Shown here piece by piece: positions 8,656 through 17,463 of a stretch of DNA of 64,000 nt. The notes below the pieces were generated by a model that was not told the DNA's origin, did not search any database, and saw only the letters and a program-made list of their open reading frames with translations. The position numbers were made by a program, and so were the translations under genes. Every line of letters begins with the position of its first letter. Position 1 is the stretch's first letter. Source of the DNA: CAYOHG01 sp964465125 (GTDB lineage: Bacteria; Planctomycetota; Phycisphaerae; UBA1845; Fen-1342); contig CAYXIO010000001.1 of the NCBI GenBank assembly GCA_964465125.1, positions 62,001-126,000 of the forward strand, given 5' to 3'.

Positions 8656-11600
8656 GTGTTTCTGAAGAAGATCATCCTGCACGGGTTCAAGAGCTTCGCC
8701 GATCGCACCGAATTCGAGTTCGGTCCGGGGATGACGGGCATTGTCGGCCCTAACGGCTGCGGGAAAAGCAACGTCTCGGACGCGATCCGCTGGGTGCTCG
8801 GCGAGCAGTCGGCCAAATCCCTGCGCGGCGCGCGCATGCTGGACGTGATCTTCTCCGGCTCGCGCTCCCGAAAGCCCGGCAACTGCGCCGAGGTCGAACT
8901 GGTCTTCGACAATGCCTCGCGCGTGCTGACGCCCGATCAGGACGACGTCTCCGTTTCGCGCCTGCTCTATCGCAGCGGCGAAAGCGAATACCGCGTCAAC
9001 GGCAAGACCTCTCGGCTGAAAGACATTCGCGATCTGCTGCTGGACACTGGCGTCGGGGCGGACGCCTATTGCATCATCGAGCAGGGCCGCGTCGACGCCA
9101 TGCTCCAGGCCGATCCCCAGCAGCGCCGCGAGATCTTCGAGGAAGCCGCCGGCATCAGTCGCTACCGCGTCCGCCGCGTCGAGGCGCAGCGGCGGCTCGA
9201 ACGGACCCAGAACAACCTGCTGCGCGTCAATGACCTGGTGGAAGAGCTCGAGCGCCGGCTGCGCAGCGTCAAGCTCGCGGCCGGCAAGGCCCGCAGCTAT
9301 CAGGAGTGCGACGCCCGGCTGCGCGAGCTGCGCTCCGCGCACGCGCTGGCCGAATACCGGCAACATTCTCAGGACATTCGTGCGCTGCGGCTGGGCGTGG
9401 AAGCGCACGGCGCGGTGGCCGCGGCCTGCCGGGCCGGTCTCGCGCAGCGCGGCGCGATCGAGGAAGCGATTCAGTGCGACCTGATCGAGCTCGAAGCCCC
9501 GCTGCATCGCGAAGAGGAGACGCTGCATCGCTGCGGCGCCGAGCTGCTGACGCTCCAGGAGCGCATCGCCAGCGGTCTGCGGCGGCTGGAGGACCTGGCC
9601 GCCGTCCGCGAGCGGCAGATCGCCCGGGCGGCCGAAGCGCGCCGCGAGGCCGAGGAAATCGAGGCGCGGCTGGCCGAGGAGCGCGCCGCGCTGGGAGAGC
9701 TGCGCGAGGTGGAGCGGCGGGAATCGGAGCGGGCGGCCGAGCTGGCCGATCGCCGAGGCGCCGCGCAGGGCCGCGTGGGTGAGACGCGCGTCAAGCTGGA
9801 GCAGCAGCGACGCGCGACCTTCGAGACCGTCCGGACGGCCTCGCTGCTTCAGAATCAGCTTGCCAATCTGCAACAGCAGCGCGAGCGCAGCGAGCAGCGG
9901 GTCGGTGCGCTGGCGGAGCGCCGCGCGGCGCTCGACCGCGAACGCGACGAGGCCGCGCAGCACGCCGACGAGCTCGACGCCCGCCTGGCGGACGCCGAAT
10001 CGAATTCCAGCAGCCTGGCCGGCCAGACGCTCACGCTGGAGCAGCGCATCTCGTCGCTGCGGGACGAGATCGAGCAGGCCGCGCACGACGTCGCCACACT
10101 GAAGGAATCGCGCGGCGGGCTGCTCTCGCGGCTCAATCTGCTGGAAGACCTGGAGCGCCGACTCGAAGGCGTCGACCAGGGCACGCGCGGCGTGCTGGCC
10201 TGGCGCGACGACGCCGGCCGCGACGGCGGCGTAATCGGGCTGATCGCCGACCTGCTGGCCATCAACGATCCGCGCGTCGAGGTGCTCCAGCCGCTGCTGT
10301 CGAGGCTCGAAAACTCCGTGGTCGTGCGCTCCGCGCTCGATTTCTTCGCGGAGCTCGACCGGCGCGGCGAGCCCTCCGGTCCGGTGCGGCTCATCGCCGC
10401 CGATCGCATCGGCCACGCGCCGGATGCCGAGCGCTATCGTTCGCTGCCGGGCGTGCTGGCCCTGCCGATCGACTGGGTCGAGTGCGCCGCGGAGCATCGC
10501 CCGCTCGCACAGCGCTTGTTCGGGGGCGTGGTGCTGGTGGGTTCGCTGCCGCACGCGCTTGAGCTGGCGGATGGCGCGCCGGAATCCTTGACCTTCCTCA
10601 CGCCGGACGGGCACGCGGTCGAGTCCGGCGGGCGGATGACCGTCGGAGCGAAGCAGGCTGCCCCCGGGCTGATCAGCCGCCGAGCCGAAATCCGCCGCCT
10701 GCAACTCGAGCTGGAGGAGATCGAGGTCCACTTGCGTCAGCAGACGAAGCATCGCGAGGCGCTGCAGCGCTGCATGGCCGACGAAGAGCTGCGCCGCGAC
10801 GGTCTGCTTCAGGAGGCAGCGCTGGTTCAGCGGCGCCAAGCGGAAATGCGCATCGAGCGGCTTCGCGCCGGTGAGCGCGTCGCACGGATCGCGCGCGAGT
10901 CGGACCTGCTCGAGCGCGACGCCGTTGAACTGAAGCGGCTGATCGACGACGTGCAGACTCACGCCGCCCAGGTGGAGCGCGAGCGTGAGACGACACAGGC
11001 CGCGCAGCAGCAGCACGAGCAGCAGGTCCAGCAGATCGTGTCTGACCTGTCGGCGCTGGAGAGCAGCGTCCATCTCGCCATTCAGGAACACACCGCCGCC
11101 CAAATCGAGCGCGGCCGCGCCGCCGAGCGGGTGGCCGCTCGTGCGCTCGCGATCGACGAGCTGGTTCGGCGGCTGGAGCAATGCCAGGCCGCGCACGGCT
11201 CGGCCGAGCATGAGTTGGCCGAGGCGATCGAGCAGGGAACGCACGCCGAGCGTGAGGTGCAGCAGTCGCGCGGCGGCTGCGAGGCGCTGGAAGTTGAGAT
11301 CGACCGGCAGCGGGCGCGGGTGGCCGAGTTGAACGAGCGGCGGCAGGTGTTGCGCCGCCGGCACGACGGCTGCGCCGTAGCCGTGCGCGAGCTACAGTCC
11401 CGGCTTGAGCTGGTCGACGCGTCGGTGCGGGATTTCGAGCTTCGACTGCGCGAGGCGGAAATCCGGTGCGAGTCGCTGGTGGTGCGGGTGCGCGAGGAGC
11501 TGGGAATCGACTTGGCGGACCGCGCGGGCAGCGCCGAGCGAATCGGGCGCGACTGGGCTTCGGTCGAAGCGGAAATCGAAGAGCTGCGCGGGCGCATCGC

Positions 11601-12225
11601 GCGGTTGGGCAACGTCAATCTCGACGCGCTGAGCGAGCTCGAGGAGCTGACGCCGCGCTACGAGGCGCTTGCGTCGCAGCGCGACGATCTGGTTGCGTCG
11701 ATTGGGCAGCTTCAGCAATTGATCGTCGACCTCGACACGGAGTCGAAGGCGCGCTTCGAAAAGGCCTTCGTCGAAATCCGCGAGAATTTTCAAGAACTGT
11801 TCCGCAAGCTCTTTGGCGGCGGGAAAGCCGATATTATTCTGGAGCAGCCTGATCAGCCGCTCGAGTCGGGCATCGAGATCATTGCTCGCCCGCCGGGCAA
11901 GGAACCTCGCTCCATCTCGTTGCTCTCGGGCGGGGAACGCACGATGGCGGCCGTGGCGCTCTTGTTCGCGATCTTCAAGAGCAAGCCGTCGCCGTTCGCC
12001 GTGCTGGATGAGGTCGACGCGGCCTTGGACGAGTCGAACATCGACCGGTTCAACGGCATGCTGCACGAGTTTCTGGAAAAGACCCAGTTCGTGGTGATTA
12101 CGCACAACAAGCGGACGATGCAAAGCGCCGATGCGTTGTATGGCGTGACCATGCAGGAGCCCGGCGTGAGCAAGCGCGTCAGCGTCCGCTTCGACGATCG
12201 CGTGGAAACGCCCCTCGGGGCGTAG
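8656..12225 (+). CDS. smc: Chromosome segregation protein SMC
   Basis: ATPase of the bacterial condensin complex, which organises and compacts the nucleoid. It is 1189 residues, the standard length. The N-terminal head has Walker A in GPNGCGKSNVSDAIRWVLG. Two long Glu/Arg/Leu-rich coiled-coil arms flank a hinge around residues 520-640 (GVIGLIADLLAINDPRVEVLQ). The C-terminal head has the signature LLSGGERTMAAVALL and Walker B AVLDEVDAALDESN. The start is GTG at 8656, which yields the canonical FLKKIILHGFKSFAD beginning. No scpA or scpB is adjacent. A 30-residue Lys-rich peptide gene follows after 35 bases. Confidence 0.95.
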   Translation: MFLKKIILHGFKSFADRTEFEFGPGMTGIVGPNGCGKSNVSDAIRWVLGEQSAKSLRGARMLDVIFSGSRSRKPGNCAEVELVFDNASRVLTPDQDDVSVSRLLYRSGESEYRVNGKTSRLKDIRDLLLDTGVGADAYCIIEQGRVDAMLQADPQQRREIFEEAAGISRYRVRRVEAQRRLERTQNNLLRVNDLVEELERRLRSVKLAAGKARSYQECDARLRELRSAHALAEYRQHSQDIRALRLGVEAHGAVAAACRAGLAQRGAIEEAIQCDLIELEAPLHREEETLHRCGAELLTLQERIASGLRRLEDLAAVRERQIARAAEARREAEEIEARLAEERAALGELREVERRESERAAELADRRGAAQGRVGETRVKLEQQRRATFETVRTASLLQNQLANLQQQRERSEQRVGALAERRAALDRERDEAAQHADELDARLADAESNSSSLAGQTLTLEQRISSLRDEIEQAAHDVATLKESRGGLLSRLNLLEDLERRLEGVDQGTRGVLAWRDDAGRDGGVIGLIADLLAINDPRVEVLQPLLSRLENSVVVRSALDFFAELDRRGEPSGPVRLIAADRIGHAPDAERYRSLPGVLALPIDWVECAAEHRPLAQRLFGGVVLVGSLPHALELADGAPESLTFLTPDGHAVESGGRMTVGAKQAAPGLISRRAEIRRLQLELEEIEVHLRQQTKHREALQRCMADEELRRDGLLQEAALVQRRQAEMRIERLRAGERVARIARESDLLERDAVELKRLIDDVQTHAAQVERERETTQAAQQQHEQQVQQIVSDLSALESSVHLAIQEHTAAQIERGRAAERVAARALAIDELVRRLEQCQAAHGSAEHELAEAIEQGTHAEREVQQSRGGCEALEVEIDRQRARVAELNERRQVLRRRHDGCAVAVRELQSRLELVDASVRDFELRLREAEIRCESLVVRVREELGIDLADRAGSAERIGRDWASVEAEIEELRGRIARLGNVNLDALSELEELTPRYEALASQRDDLVASIGQLQQLIVDLDTESKARFEKAFVEIRENFQELFRKLFGGGKADIILEQPDQPLESGIEIIARPPGKEPRSISLLSGGERTMAAVALLFAIFKSKPSPFAVLDEVDAALDESNIDRFNGMLHEFLEKTQFVVITHNKRTMQSADALYGVTMQEPGVSKRVSVRFDDRVETPLGA

Positions 12226-12260
12226 TGTTTCGTGTGTGTTTCTTTTCAGTGAGGTGCGCC

Positions 12261-12353
12261 ATGGCTAAGAAGAAGAAGGCTGCGAAGAAGAAGGGTGCCA
12301 AGAAGTCGACCAAGAAGGCCAAGAAGACCAAGAAGGCCCGCAGGGCCTGCTAG
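12261..12353 (+). CDS. 30-residue lysine/alanine-rich basic peptide (histone H1-tail-like)
   Basis: A short frame runs from ATG 12261 to TAG 12351-12353, with GAGG at 12251-12254 about 6 bases upstream. The peptide has 15 Lys and 2 Arg in 30 residues, arranged as KK or KKK blocks separated by Ala, Gly, Ser or Thr, and it ends RRAC. Every lysine codon is AAG. Composition resembles the C-terminal tails of eukaryotic H1 and bacterial Hc1/AlgP-like proteins, which bind DNA by charge. It follows smc by 35 bases on the same strand, so co-transcription is likely and a nucleoid role is a reasonable inference, not shown. It is much shorter than most described H1-like bacterial proteins. The antisense strand gives a false Leu-rich frame here. 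Confidence 0.65.
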   Translation: MAKKKKAAKKKGAKKSTKKAKKTKKARRAC

Positions 12354-12512
12354 AACGGTCGACGGAAGTAAACCGCGGCACGCGCCAAGAGCGGAGGCAG
12401 CCCCCAAGCCGGTCACCGGCGGAGGGGTGAGAGCCGCACACGGCGCGTGCCGCGCTTCCTCGCTCTCGCGCCGCGCCCGCTCGGACGACGTGCAGGGCGT
12501 CAAGCACGGTTG

Positions 12513-15500
12513 TCAGTGGCCGCTGATGGTCCCGCTCGTGCGATCCGCCCGGACGGTCCTGTTCCGCAGATCAATCTCGATGTAGCGGCTCAGCGCCGGC
12601 GTGGTGACGCGCCCGGTCTGGGCGTTCTCCTCGACGACGCGCGCCGGCAAGGGCGGGTTGTCGCCGCCGCGCACCTTGACCAGCCCGCTGGTCCGGTCGA
12701 ACTCCAACTCCTGGGCGTAGACGGAACGCGTCACCGAGCGCTCCTGGTCGCGCAGATAGACGCGCCCCTTTGCCGCAATCCAGGCCAGGCGGATCGGCGC
12801 CCGACCGCTCGTCGAGCGCGCCTCGGGCGCGACATCGAAATACCCCTCGAGCCGATCGCATTCCAGCCAGGCGTTGCGATCGCGCAGATTCGCCAGCAGA
12901 TCGGGCCGGCCTGCCGCCTCCGGGAGCATCGCTTCCAGATCGACGATCTCCCGGCCGGCGACGTGCCGGCAGCGAACGGTCCCCTCCATCAGAACCCAGT
13001 CGCGGCGCGCCGGCCCGTCGTCCCCCAGGATGTACTTCATCGATTGACTCGCCGACATCGCCGTCTGGCTGGGGCCGTCCGAGATCAGCGACGAGGGCAG
13101 GCCCAGCACATCCGCCGTGGCGTTCTCAGCGGCGCCCGGCAGCGCGTAGTTTTCGATCAGCAGCGTGGTCAGCCCGGCCGTCTGCACGGTGCGCGTCGGA
13201 ATCTCCAGCGTCAGCTCCGGCGCGCTGATCGACTCGCGCTGCCGCGCTCGGCCGGCGCTGTCGAGGCGCGTATCGCTGCGCGCCACGGCCTGATTCGCCA
13301 CGATCCGCAGCGGCTCCTTGCGCCAACGGCGCCGCAGTCGATCGTCGCCGCGGGCGACCGAGGTCGCCGGCGACTGAGCGGAGGCGGGCTGCGGTGCGCT
13401 TCGATCGCGGAAGCTGCGCCAGGCCAGCGCCAGGCTGTCTGCAACGCCGGGGTTGACCGTGGGCGGCGGGACGTCCTTGAGGAGCAGCGTCAGCGCATCG
13501 GCCGAGAGCGATTCGGCACCGGAGTGCGCCTCGACGTTCCCCTCGAAGCGCACGGCGTTCGCGGCGCCGTCCAGGCGCAGCCGGTCGCGGCAACGGAGAT
13601 AGATGGGGGCCGAATCCCGCCGCTGCTCGCCGCGCAATCCGCGCTGCGAGCGAAACGCCAGCCGCGCCGGCCCGGGGAGCGTCACGGTCTCGGCGTCGTC
13701 GTCGAACTCGATCCGCTCGCCGCGCACGGCGAGGGGGCGCACGTAGAGCACCGCGGCGCGCTGCGCCGTTCCGAACAGCGTGCCGCGCAGCGGACGTCCG
13801 CGCGGATCGAGCTCGGCCACGAGTCGGCGGCCCTTCGCCCCGACGTGGTTGTGCGGATCGAGCAGACGGACCAGCCCGCTGGCCTCCAGCTTGGTCGGCC
13901 GCGCGCGGCCCGCGTCGCCGGGGGCGAACGCCAGGTCTAGCTGGTCGCAGCTCAGCTCGCGCTGCTGGACCGGGTCGCTTGCGAGCAGCGGGCCGAGCCA
14001 GAGCTGCCGCAGTTGTGTCACGGCGCGCTGTTCGCCGATCGCCTCGGACAGCCGCACGTCGCCCGTCGCGACGACGCGCGAAAGCAACTGCCCGAGCGGC
14101 TCATTCGGCGATTGCGCGGGGCGAAACGACGCCTCGATGCGGTCGGCGTTGAGCCACTGCTGATCCAGCCCGATCGCGGCTTCGCCCACGAACACCGCGC
14201 TGCGGAGCCGGCTCGACCCGAAGAGCTCAGCGCCCGGTACGGGCTGGCCCTCCGGCGTGGATACGGCCGAGCCGGCCTCGTCGCGCCCGCGGTCCAGCGT
14301 CAGCTCGGCCCAGAGTCCGCAGCGAATGGTCATGCTCTCGTCGCGCGCCGACCCCGTTTCGCGCAGCCCGAGGCTTACGTCGCCGACGAGCTTGATGCGC
14401 TCTCCGCCGTTGTCGATGTACGCGCTGTCCGCCTCTACAGAGAGCCGTTTGCCGACGGTCAGGTGAATCGGGCCGGCGTCGTTTTGCAGCCAGAGCCGCT
14501 TGCTTTCGTCGTGATAGACCAGCCTGCCGCCGGTGATCAGCCGGTCGCCCATGTCGACCGACAGGCTCTTCCCGACGGCCTCGAACTGCCGCCGCGTGGC
14601 GGTCGCCTGCGGCTCTGGCTCCAGCGGATGCAGCGTCAGCGCGCCGTGCCAGCGCACCACCAGCCGCTCGTGCTCGTCGCTGGGTCCGCTCGATGTTCGC
14701 GAGCTCGACACGTCGGCCGGCTGGCTGGAGCCGGCGGCGGCGGACCTCGACTTGGCGGAGAATGGACTCGGCCGACTGCCCGTATCGACCAGCAGCCGCA
14801 GCAGATCGGCCTTCAGCCCGCCGACGCGCGTATCGCCCCGCATCTGGTCGGCCTCGACGCCTCCGTCGAGCACGCACTGATAGGTGACGACGCGGCGCGC
14901 GGGATCCGCGCGCGGCGCGGCCGGCGGATCCTCGGCGGCATCCGCGGAGCTGGGACGGCCGGACTTTTCGCCGGGCCGTTTGCTTTCGTCCGTACCCGCG
15001 TCGAACAGCCCGCTGCGCAGCCGGAATGAGAGCTCTTCGCCCTCCTCGATGCGCAGCGACTCGATGCGGTTGTCGGCCTGGTTCCAGACCAGGCTGAGGC
15101 CGCGCCCGGTCAGGCTCGCCTGGGTTGATTCGACCTCGATTCGCGCCGCGGTCTGAAGCGTTCCGCGCTCGAGATCGAACTCGAGATCGGGCAGGCGGAT
15201 CGTGATCTGATCGTCCGGGCGTTCGGCCAGCGGCGTTCGCTCGTCGTCGGTGCAGGTGTCGACCATGATCTGGGTTGGACCCAGGAAACGGCCGCGTCGC
15301 GGAGTCATGCGCGCTGGGTCGATCGTGTCGACCGAGAGCACGGCCCGCTCGCCCTCAACGACCACGATGACGCCGCCGGGGAGCCTTTGCTGAAGCTCAG
15401 GCTTGGAGATTTCGATCTGGTTGCTGGATTCGTCGAGCGGTCGCCAGCTTTCGCCGCGGATTCGGCCGATCTCCCGGCCGCTGCGCGGGTCATAGCGCGA

Positions 15501-15728
15501 GTAGGCGAAGCGCTCGCCCGACGCGACGGTGACCTCGCCCTGCGCGGCCTGAATGTGCAGAGGCGGGGGGGCGTTTCGCGGCGCCGCGGCCTGGAGGTCC
15601 AGTGCCGAAACGGCGCGCGCACCGCCCTCAGGTTCCGGGGCGCTCAGCACGCGCGTGTAGCCGATGTACAGCAACACCAGCACGCCGGCGGTCGAGATCA
15701 TCAGGACCAGGTTGCGGATCATCGTCAT
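12513..15728 (-). CDS. Very large LptC/OstA-like envelope protein
   Basis: A 1071-residue protein with one N-terminal membrane anchor (about residues 5-25) and a long periplasmic part made of beta-strand-rich OstA/LptA-like stretches. The clearest is near the C terminus, where GRVYLRDQERSVTRSVYAQ leads into LEFDRTSGLVKVRGG. Earlier similar units read GNVEAHSGAESLSADALTLL and GDVSLGLRETGS. In many diderms kdsC, lptC and lptA lie together; here the ATG at 15728 overlaps the kdsC stop as ATGA. I infer a role in lipopolysaccharide (or similar lipid) transport across the periplasm. Typical LptC is ~190 residues and LptA ~180, so this would be a giant fusion-like form. No lptB is adjacent. Confidence 0.6.
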   Translation of the reverse strand: MTMIRNLVLMISTAGVLVLLYIGYTRVLSAPEPEGGARAVSALDLQAAAPRNAPPPLHIQAAQGEVTVASGERFAYSRYDPRSGREIGRIRGESWRPLDESSNQIEISKPELQQRLPGGVIVVVEGERAVLSVDTIDPARMTPRRGRFLGPTQIMVDTCTDDERTPLAERPDDQITIRLPDLEFDLERGTLQTAARIEVESTQASLTGRGLSLVWNQADNRIESLRIEEGEELSFRLRSGLFDAGTDESKRPGEKSGRPSSADAAEDPPAAPRADPARRVVTYQCVLDGGVEADQMRGDTRVGGLKADLLRLLVDTGSRPSPFSAKSRSAAAGSSQPADVSSSRTSSGPSDEHERLVVRWHGALTLHPLEPEPQATATRRQFEAVGKSLSVDMGDRLITGGRLVYHDESKRLWLQNDAGPIHLTVGKRLSVEADSAYIDNGGERIKLVGDVSLGLRETGSARDESMTIRCGLWAELTLDRGRDEAGSAVSTPEGQPVPGAELFGSSRLRSAVFVGEAAIGLDQQWLNADRIEASFRPAQSPNEPLGQLLSRVVATGDVRLSEAIGEQRAVTQLRQLWLGPLLASDPVQQRELSCDQLDLAFAPGDAGRARPTKLEASGLVRLLDPHNHVGAKGRRLVAELDPRGRPLRGTLFGTAQRAAVLYVRPLAVRGERIEFDDDAETVTLPGPARLAFRSQRGLRGEQRRDSAPIYLRCRDRLRLDGAANAVRFEGNVEAHSGAESLSADALTLLLKDVPPPTVNPGVADSLALAWRSFRDRSAPQPASAQSPATSVARGDDRLRRRWRKEPLRIVANQAVARSDTRLDSAGRARQRESISAPELTLEIPTRTVQTAGLTTLLIENYALPGAAENATADVLGLPSSLISDGPSQTAMSASQSMKYILGDDGPARRDWVLMEGTVRCRHVAGREIVDLEAMLPEAAGRPDLLANLRDRNAWLECDRLEGYFDVAPEARSTSGRAPIRLAWIAAKGRVYLRDQERSVTRSVYAQELEFDRTSGLVKVRGGDNPPLPARVVEENAQTGRVTTPALSRYIEIDLRNRTVRADRTSGTISGH

Positions 15729-16273
15729 CCCGGCTCGTCGCGCGTCCCCGCCGAGGCGGCGGCTTCGGCCGCGCCCGTGTAACGTGCGAGTACGTCTTCC
15801 CAGCGTCCCGCCGAGCGAAGCAGCCCCTCGATCGCCTCGCGCACGGCGCCGTCACCGCCGCGGCGGTGCAGAACGCGCTGGCAGACCGCCCGAACCTCCG
15901 GGGCCGCGTCGGACGGGCAGATCGCCATCCCGCAGCGCGTGAGCACCGGCAGATCGGGCAGGTCATCTCCGATCATCGCGACCCTGTCGAGCGTCAGCCG
16001 CAGTCGCTCCAACAAGGCCGACAGGTCGCGCAGCTTGTCGTGGCTGCCCTGGAGGATGTGCTCGATCTCGAGCTCCTGGGCGCGTTGCACGACGGCGTTA
16101 GAGCGCTTTCCGGTGAGGATCACCATGTCGCCGATGAGTTCCCGGAACCAGCGCATCGCGATTCCATCGTGGATGTGAAAGGCACGCAAGGGCTCGGGGC
16201 TGGCGCCGTAGTAGAGCCGTCCGTCCGTCAGAACTCCGTCCACGTCGAGCACGAGGCAGCGAATGTCGCTCAT
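15725..16273 (-). CDS. kdsC: KdsC-family HAD phosphatase (KDO 8-phosphate phosphatase)
   Basis: HAD-superfamily phosphatase of the C0 KdsC type, about 182 residues from the ATG at 16273 (MSDIRCLVLDVDGVLTDG). Motif I is LDVDGVLTDGRLYYG, motif II/III are ILTGKRSNAVVQRA and a later lysine, and motif IV is GDDLPDLPVL. The family dephosphorylates KDO-8-phosphate in the inner-core LPS pathway; sialic-acid-type 9-phosphates are the usual alternative substrate. A longer frame from 16366 exists, but its 31 extra residues are not family-like. The stop overlaps the start of the LptC-like gene, supporting an envelope-glycolipid role. The Ala-rich C-terminal tail (about 20 residues) is unusual. Confidence 0.85.
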   Translation of the reverse strand: MSDIRCLVLDVDGVLTDGRLYYGASPEPLRAFHIHDGIAMRWFRELIGDMVILTGKRSNAVVQRAQELEIEHILQGSHDKLRDLSALLERLRLTLDRVAMIGDDLPDLPVLTRCGMAICPSDAAPEVRAVCQRVLHRRGGDGAVREAIEGLLRSAGRWEDVLARYTGAAEAAASAGTRDEPG

Positions 16274-16472
16274 CACCTTGTGGCGCCAATAGATAGCTTC
16301 GGACCGCCGCCGACCGTCGATGACGGTTCCCTCGCCCGGCTCAACCAGGATCATACCGGTTTTCACGCTCGGCGCTCAGCGCGGCACTGCGCATTCTGGT
16401 CGGGTCGCAACGGGCCGGGCCGCTGGGCCGCGCTTCCGGCGAGCTCCCCGGCCGATCCGCTACGATAGTCGC

Positions 16473-17384
16473 ATGAGCCCCGCGGACTCCGCCGCTCCGT
16501 TGCCGCCGCGCCGCCTAGACCTCGGCGACCGCACCGTTCTGCTGCTCGCGGGCGGCGCGCTGCGGCTCGACGGCGGGGCCATGTTCGGCATCGTCCCCAA
16601 GCCGCTTTGGTCGCGCCGCACCGCCGCGGACGAGCAGAACCGAATCCAACTGGCCTGCAATTGCCTGCTGATCGAGACGCGCGGGCCGGCCGCCCGCCGC
16701 ACGATCATCGAGGTCGGACACGGCTCCAAGTATGCCGCGAAAGAGCAGGCGATGTTCGGCATCGAGCCGGGCAAGTGGCTGCTTCCGACGCTGATGGAGG
16801 TCGGCATCGACCCGGAAACGATCGAGGACGTGATCGTCACGCACCTGCATTTCGACCATGCGGGCGGGCTGACCCGCCCCGAGGGGGAGTGGCTAGCGGG
16901 CGACGCGGGCGGGCTGTCGCGCTGCGTCGCGACGTTTCCACGCGCCGTCGTGCACGTTCAAAAACAGGAGTTTGCCGATGCGCGCGCCAACTTCGGCATC
17001 ATGAACGCGACCTATCGCGAGGAGAACTTCGCGCCGATCGACACCCGAAACGCGTGGCGATTGCTCGACGGCGAGCAGGAGGTCGTTCCGGGGGTGCGCT
17101 GCCTGCTGACGCGCGGCCACACGCGCGGGCACCATTCGATCCTGATTGAGGGGTCCGATCGCAGCCTGCTGTTTCCTGGCGACGTGATGCCGACCGCGGC
17201 GCACCTCGGCGCGCCGTGGAATATGGGCTACGACCTGCTGCCGATCGACAACCGCGAGTCCAAGCGGCGAATGCTCACGCTGGCGGCGCAGCGGGATTGG
17301 CTGATCGTTCTCGATCACGAGCCGAAGGCGCCCCTGGTCGCGGCGCGGACCGAGCGCGACTGGTTCGCCCTCAGCCCGGTGTAG
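16473..17384 (+). CDS. Metallo-beta-lactamase-fold hydrolase
   Basis: A 303-residue MBL-fold protein. The dinuclear zinc motif is VTHLHFDHAGG around residues 115-125, a second histidine is in TRGHTRGHHSILIEG, and an aspartate is in LFPGDVMPTAAHLGAP. The family includes AHL-lactonase-like (YtnP/AiiA-related) and other hydrolases; the substrate cannot be told. The ATG at 16473 has no ribosome site; TACGAT at 16461-16466 sits 6 bases before it, so transcription may start at or next to the ATG (leaderless). It faces away from kdsC and converges with the porin gene. Confidence 0.75.
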   Translation: MSPADSAAPLPPRRLDLGDRTVLLLAGGALRLDGGAMFGIVPKPLWSRRTAADEQNRIQLACNCLLIETRGPAARRTIIEVGHGSKYAAKEQAMFGIEPGKWLLPTLMEVGIDPETIEDVIVTHLHFDHAGGLTRPEGEWLAGDAGGLSRCVATFPRAVVHVQKQEFADARANFGIMNATYREENFAPIDTRNAWRLLDGEQEVVPGVRCLLTRGHTRGHHSILIEGSDRSLLFPGDVMPTAAHLGAPWNMGYDLLPIDNRESKRRMLTLAAQRDWLIVLDHEPKAPLVAARTERDWFALSPV

Positions 17385-17463
17385 AGTGCCGCGGCGGTAT
17401 GGGCGCTGCCCCGGTTCCGATTCCCCGGCTGCTTGCCCGGCGCCTCGCGGACGCGGCTGCCGG

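Noticed and set aside
8557..11364. 935-codon open frame antisense to smc
   Set aside because: Long antisense frames are expected in GC-rich coding DNA; smc motifs are complete on the plus strand.
12246..12503. Leu-rich, membrane-like reading frame on the minus strand
   Set aside because: It is the antisense of the AAG-rich Lys peptide gene (AAG reads CTT, Leu) and extends into non-coding DNA.
12447..13940. 497-codon plus-strand frame antisense to the LptC-like gene
   Set aside because: Low-complexity Arg/Ala content and no start context; the minus-strand gene is coupled to kdsC.
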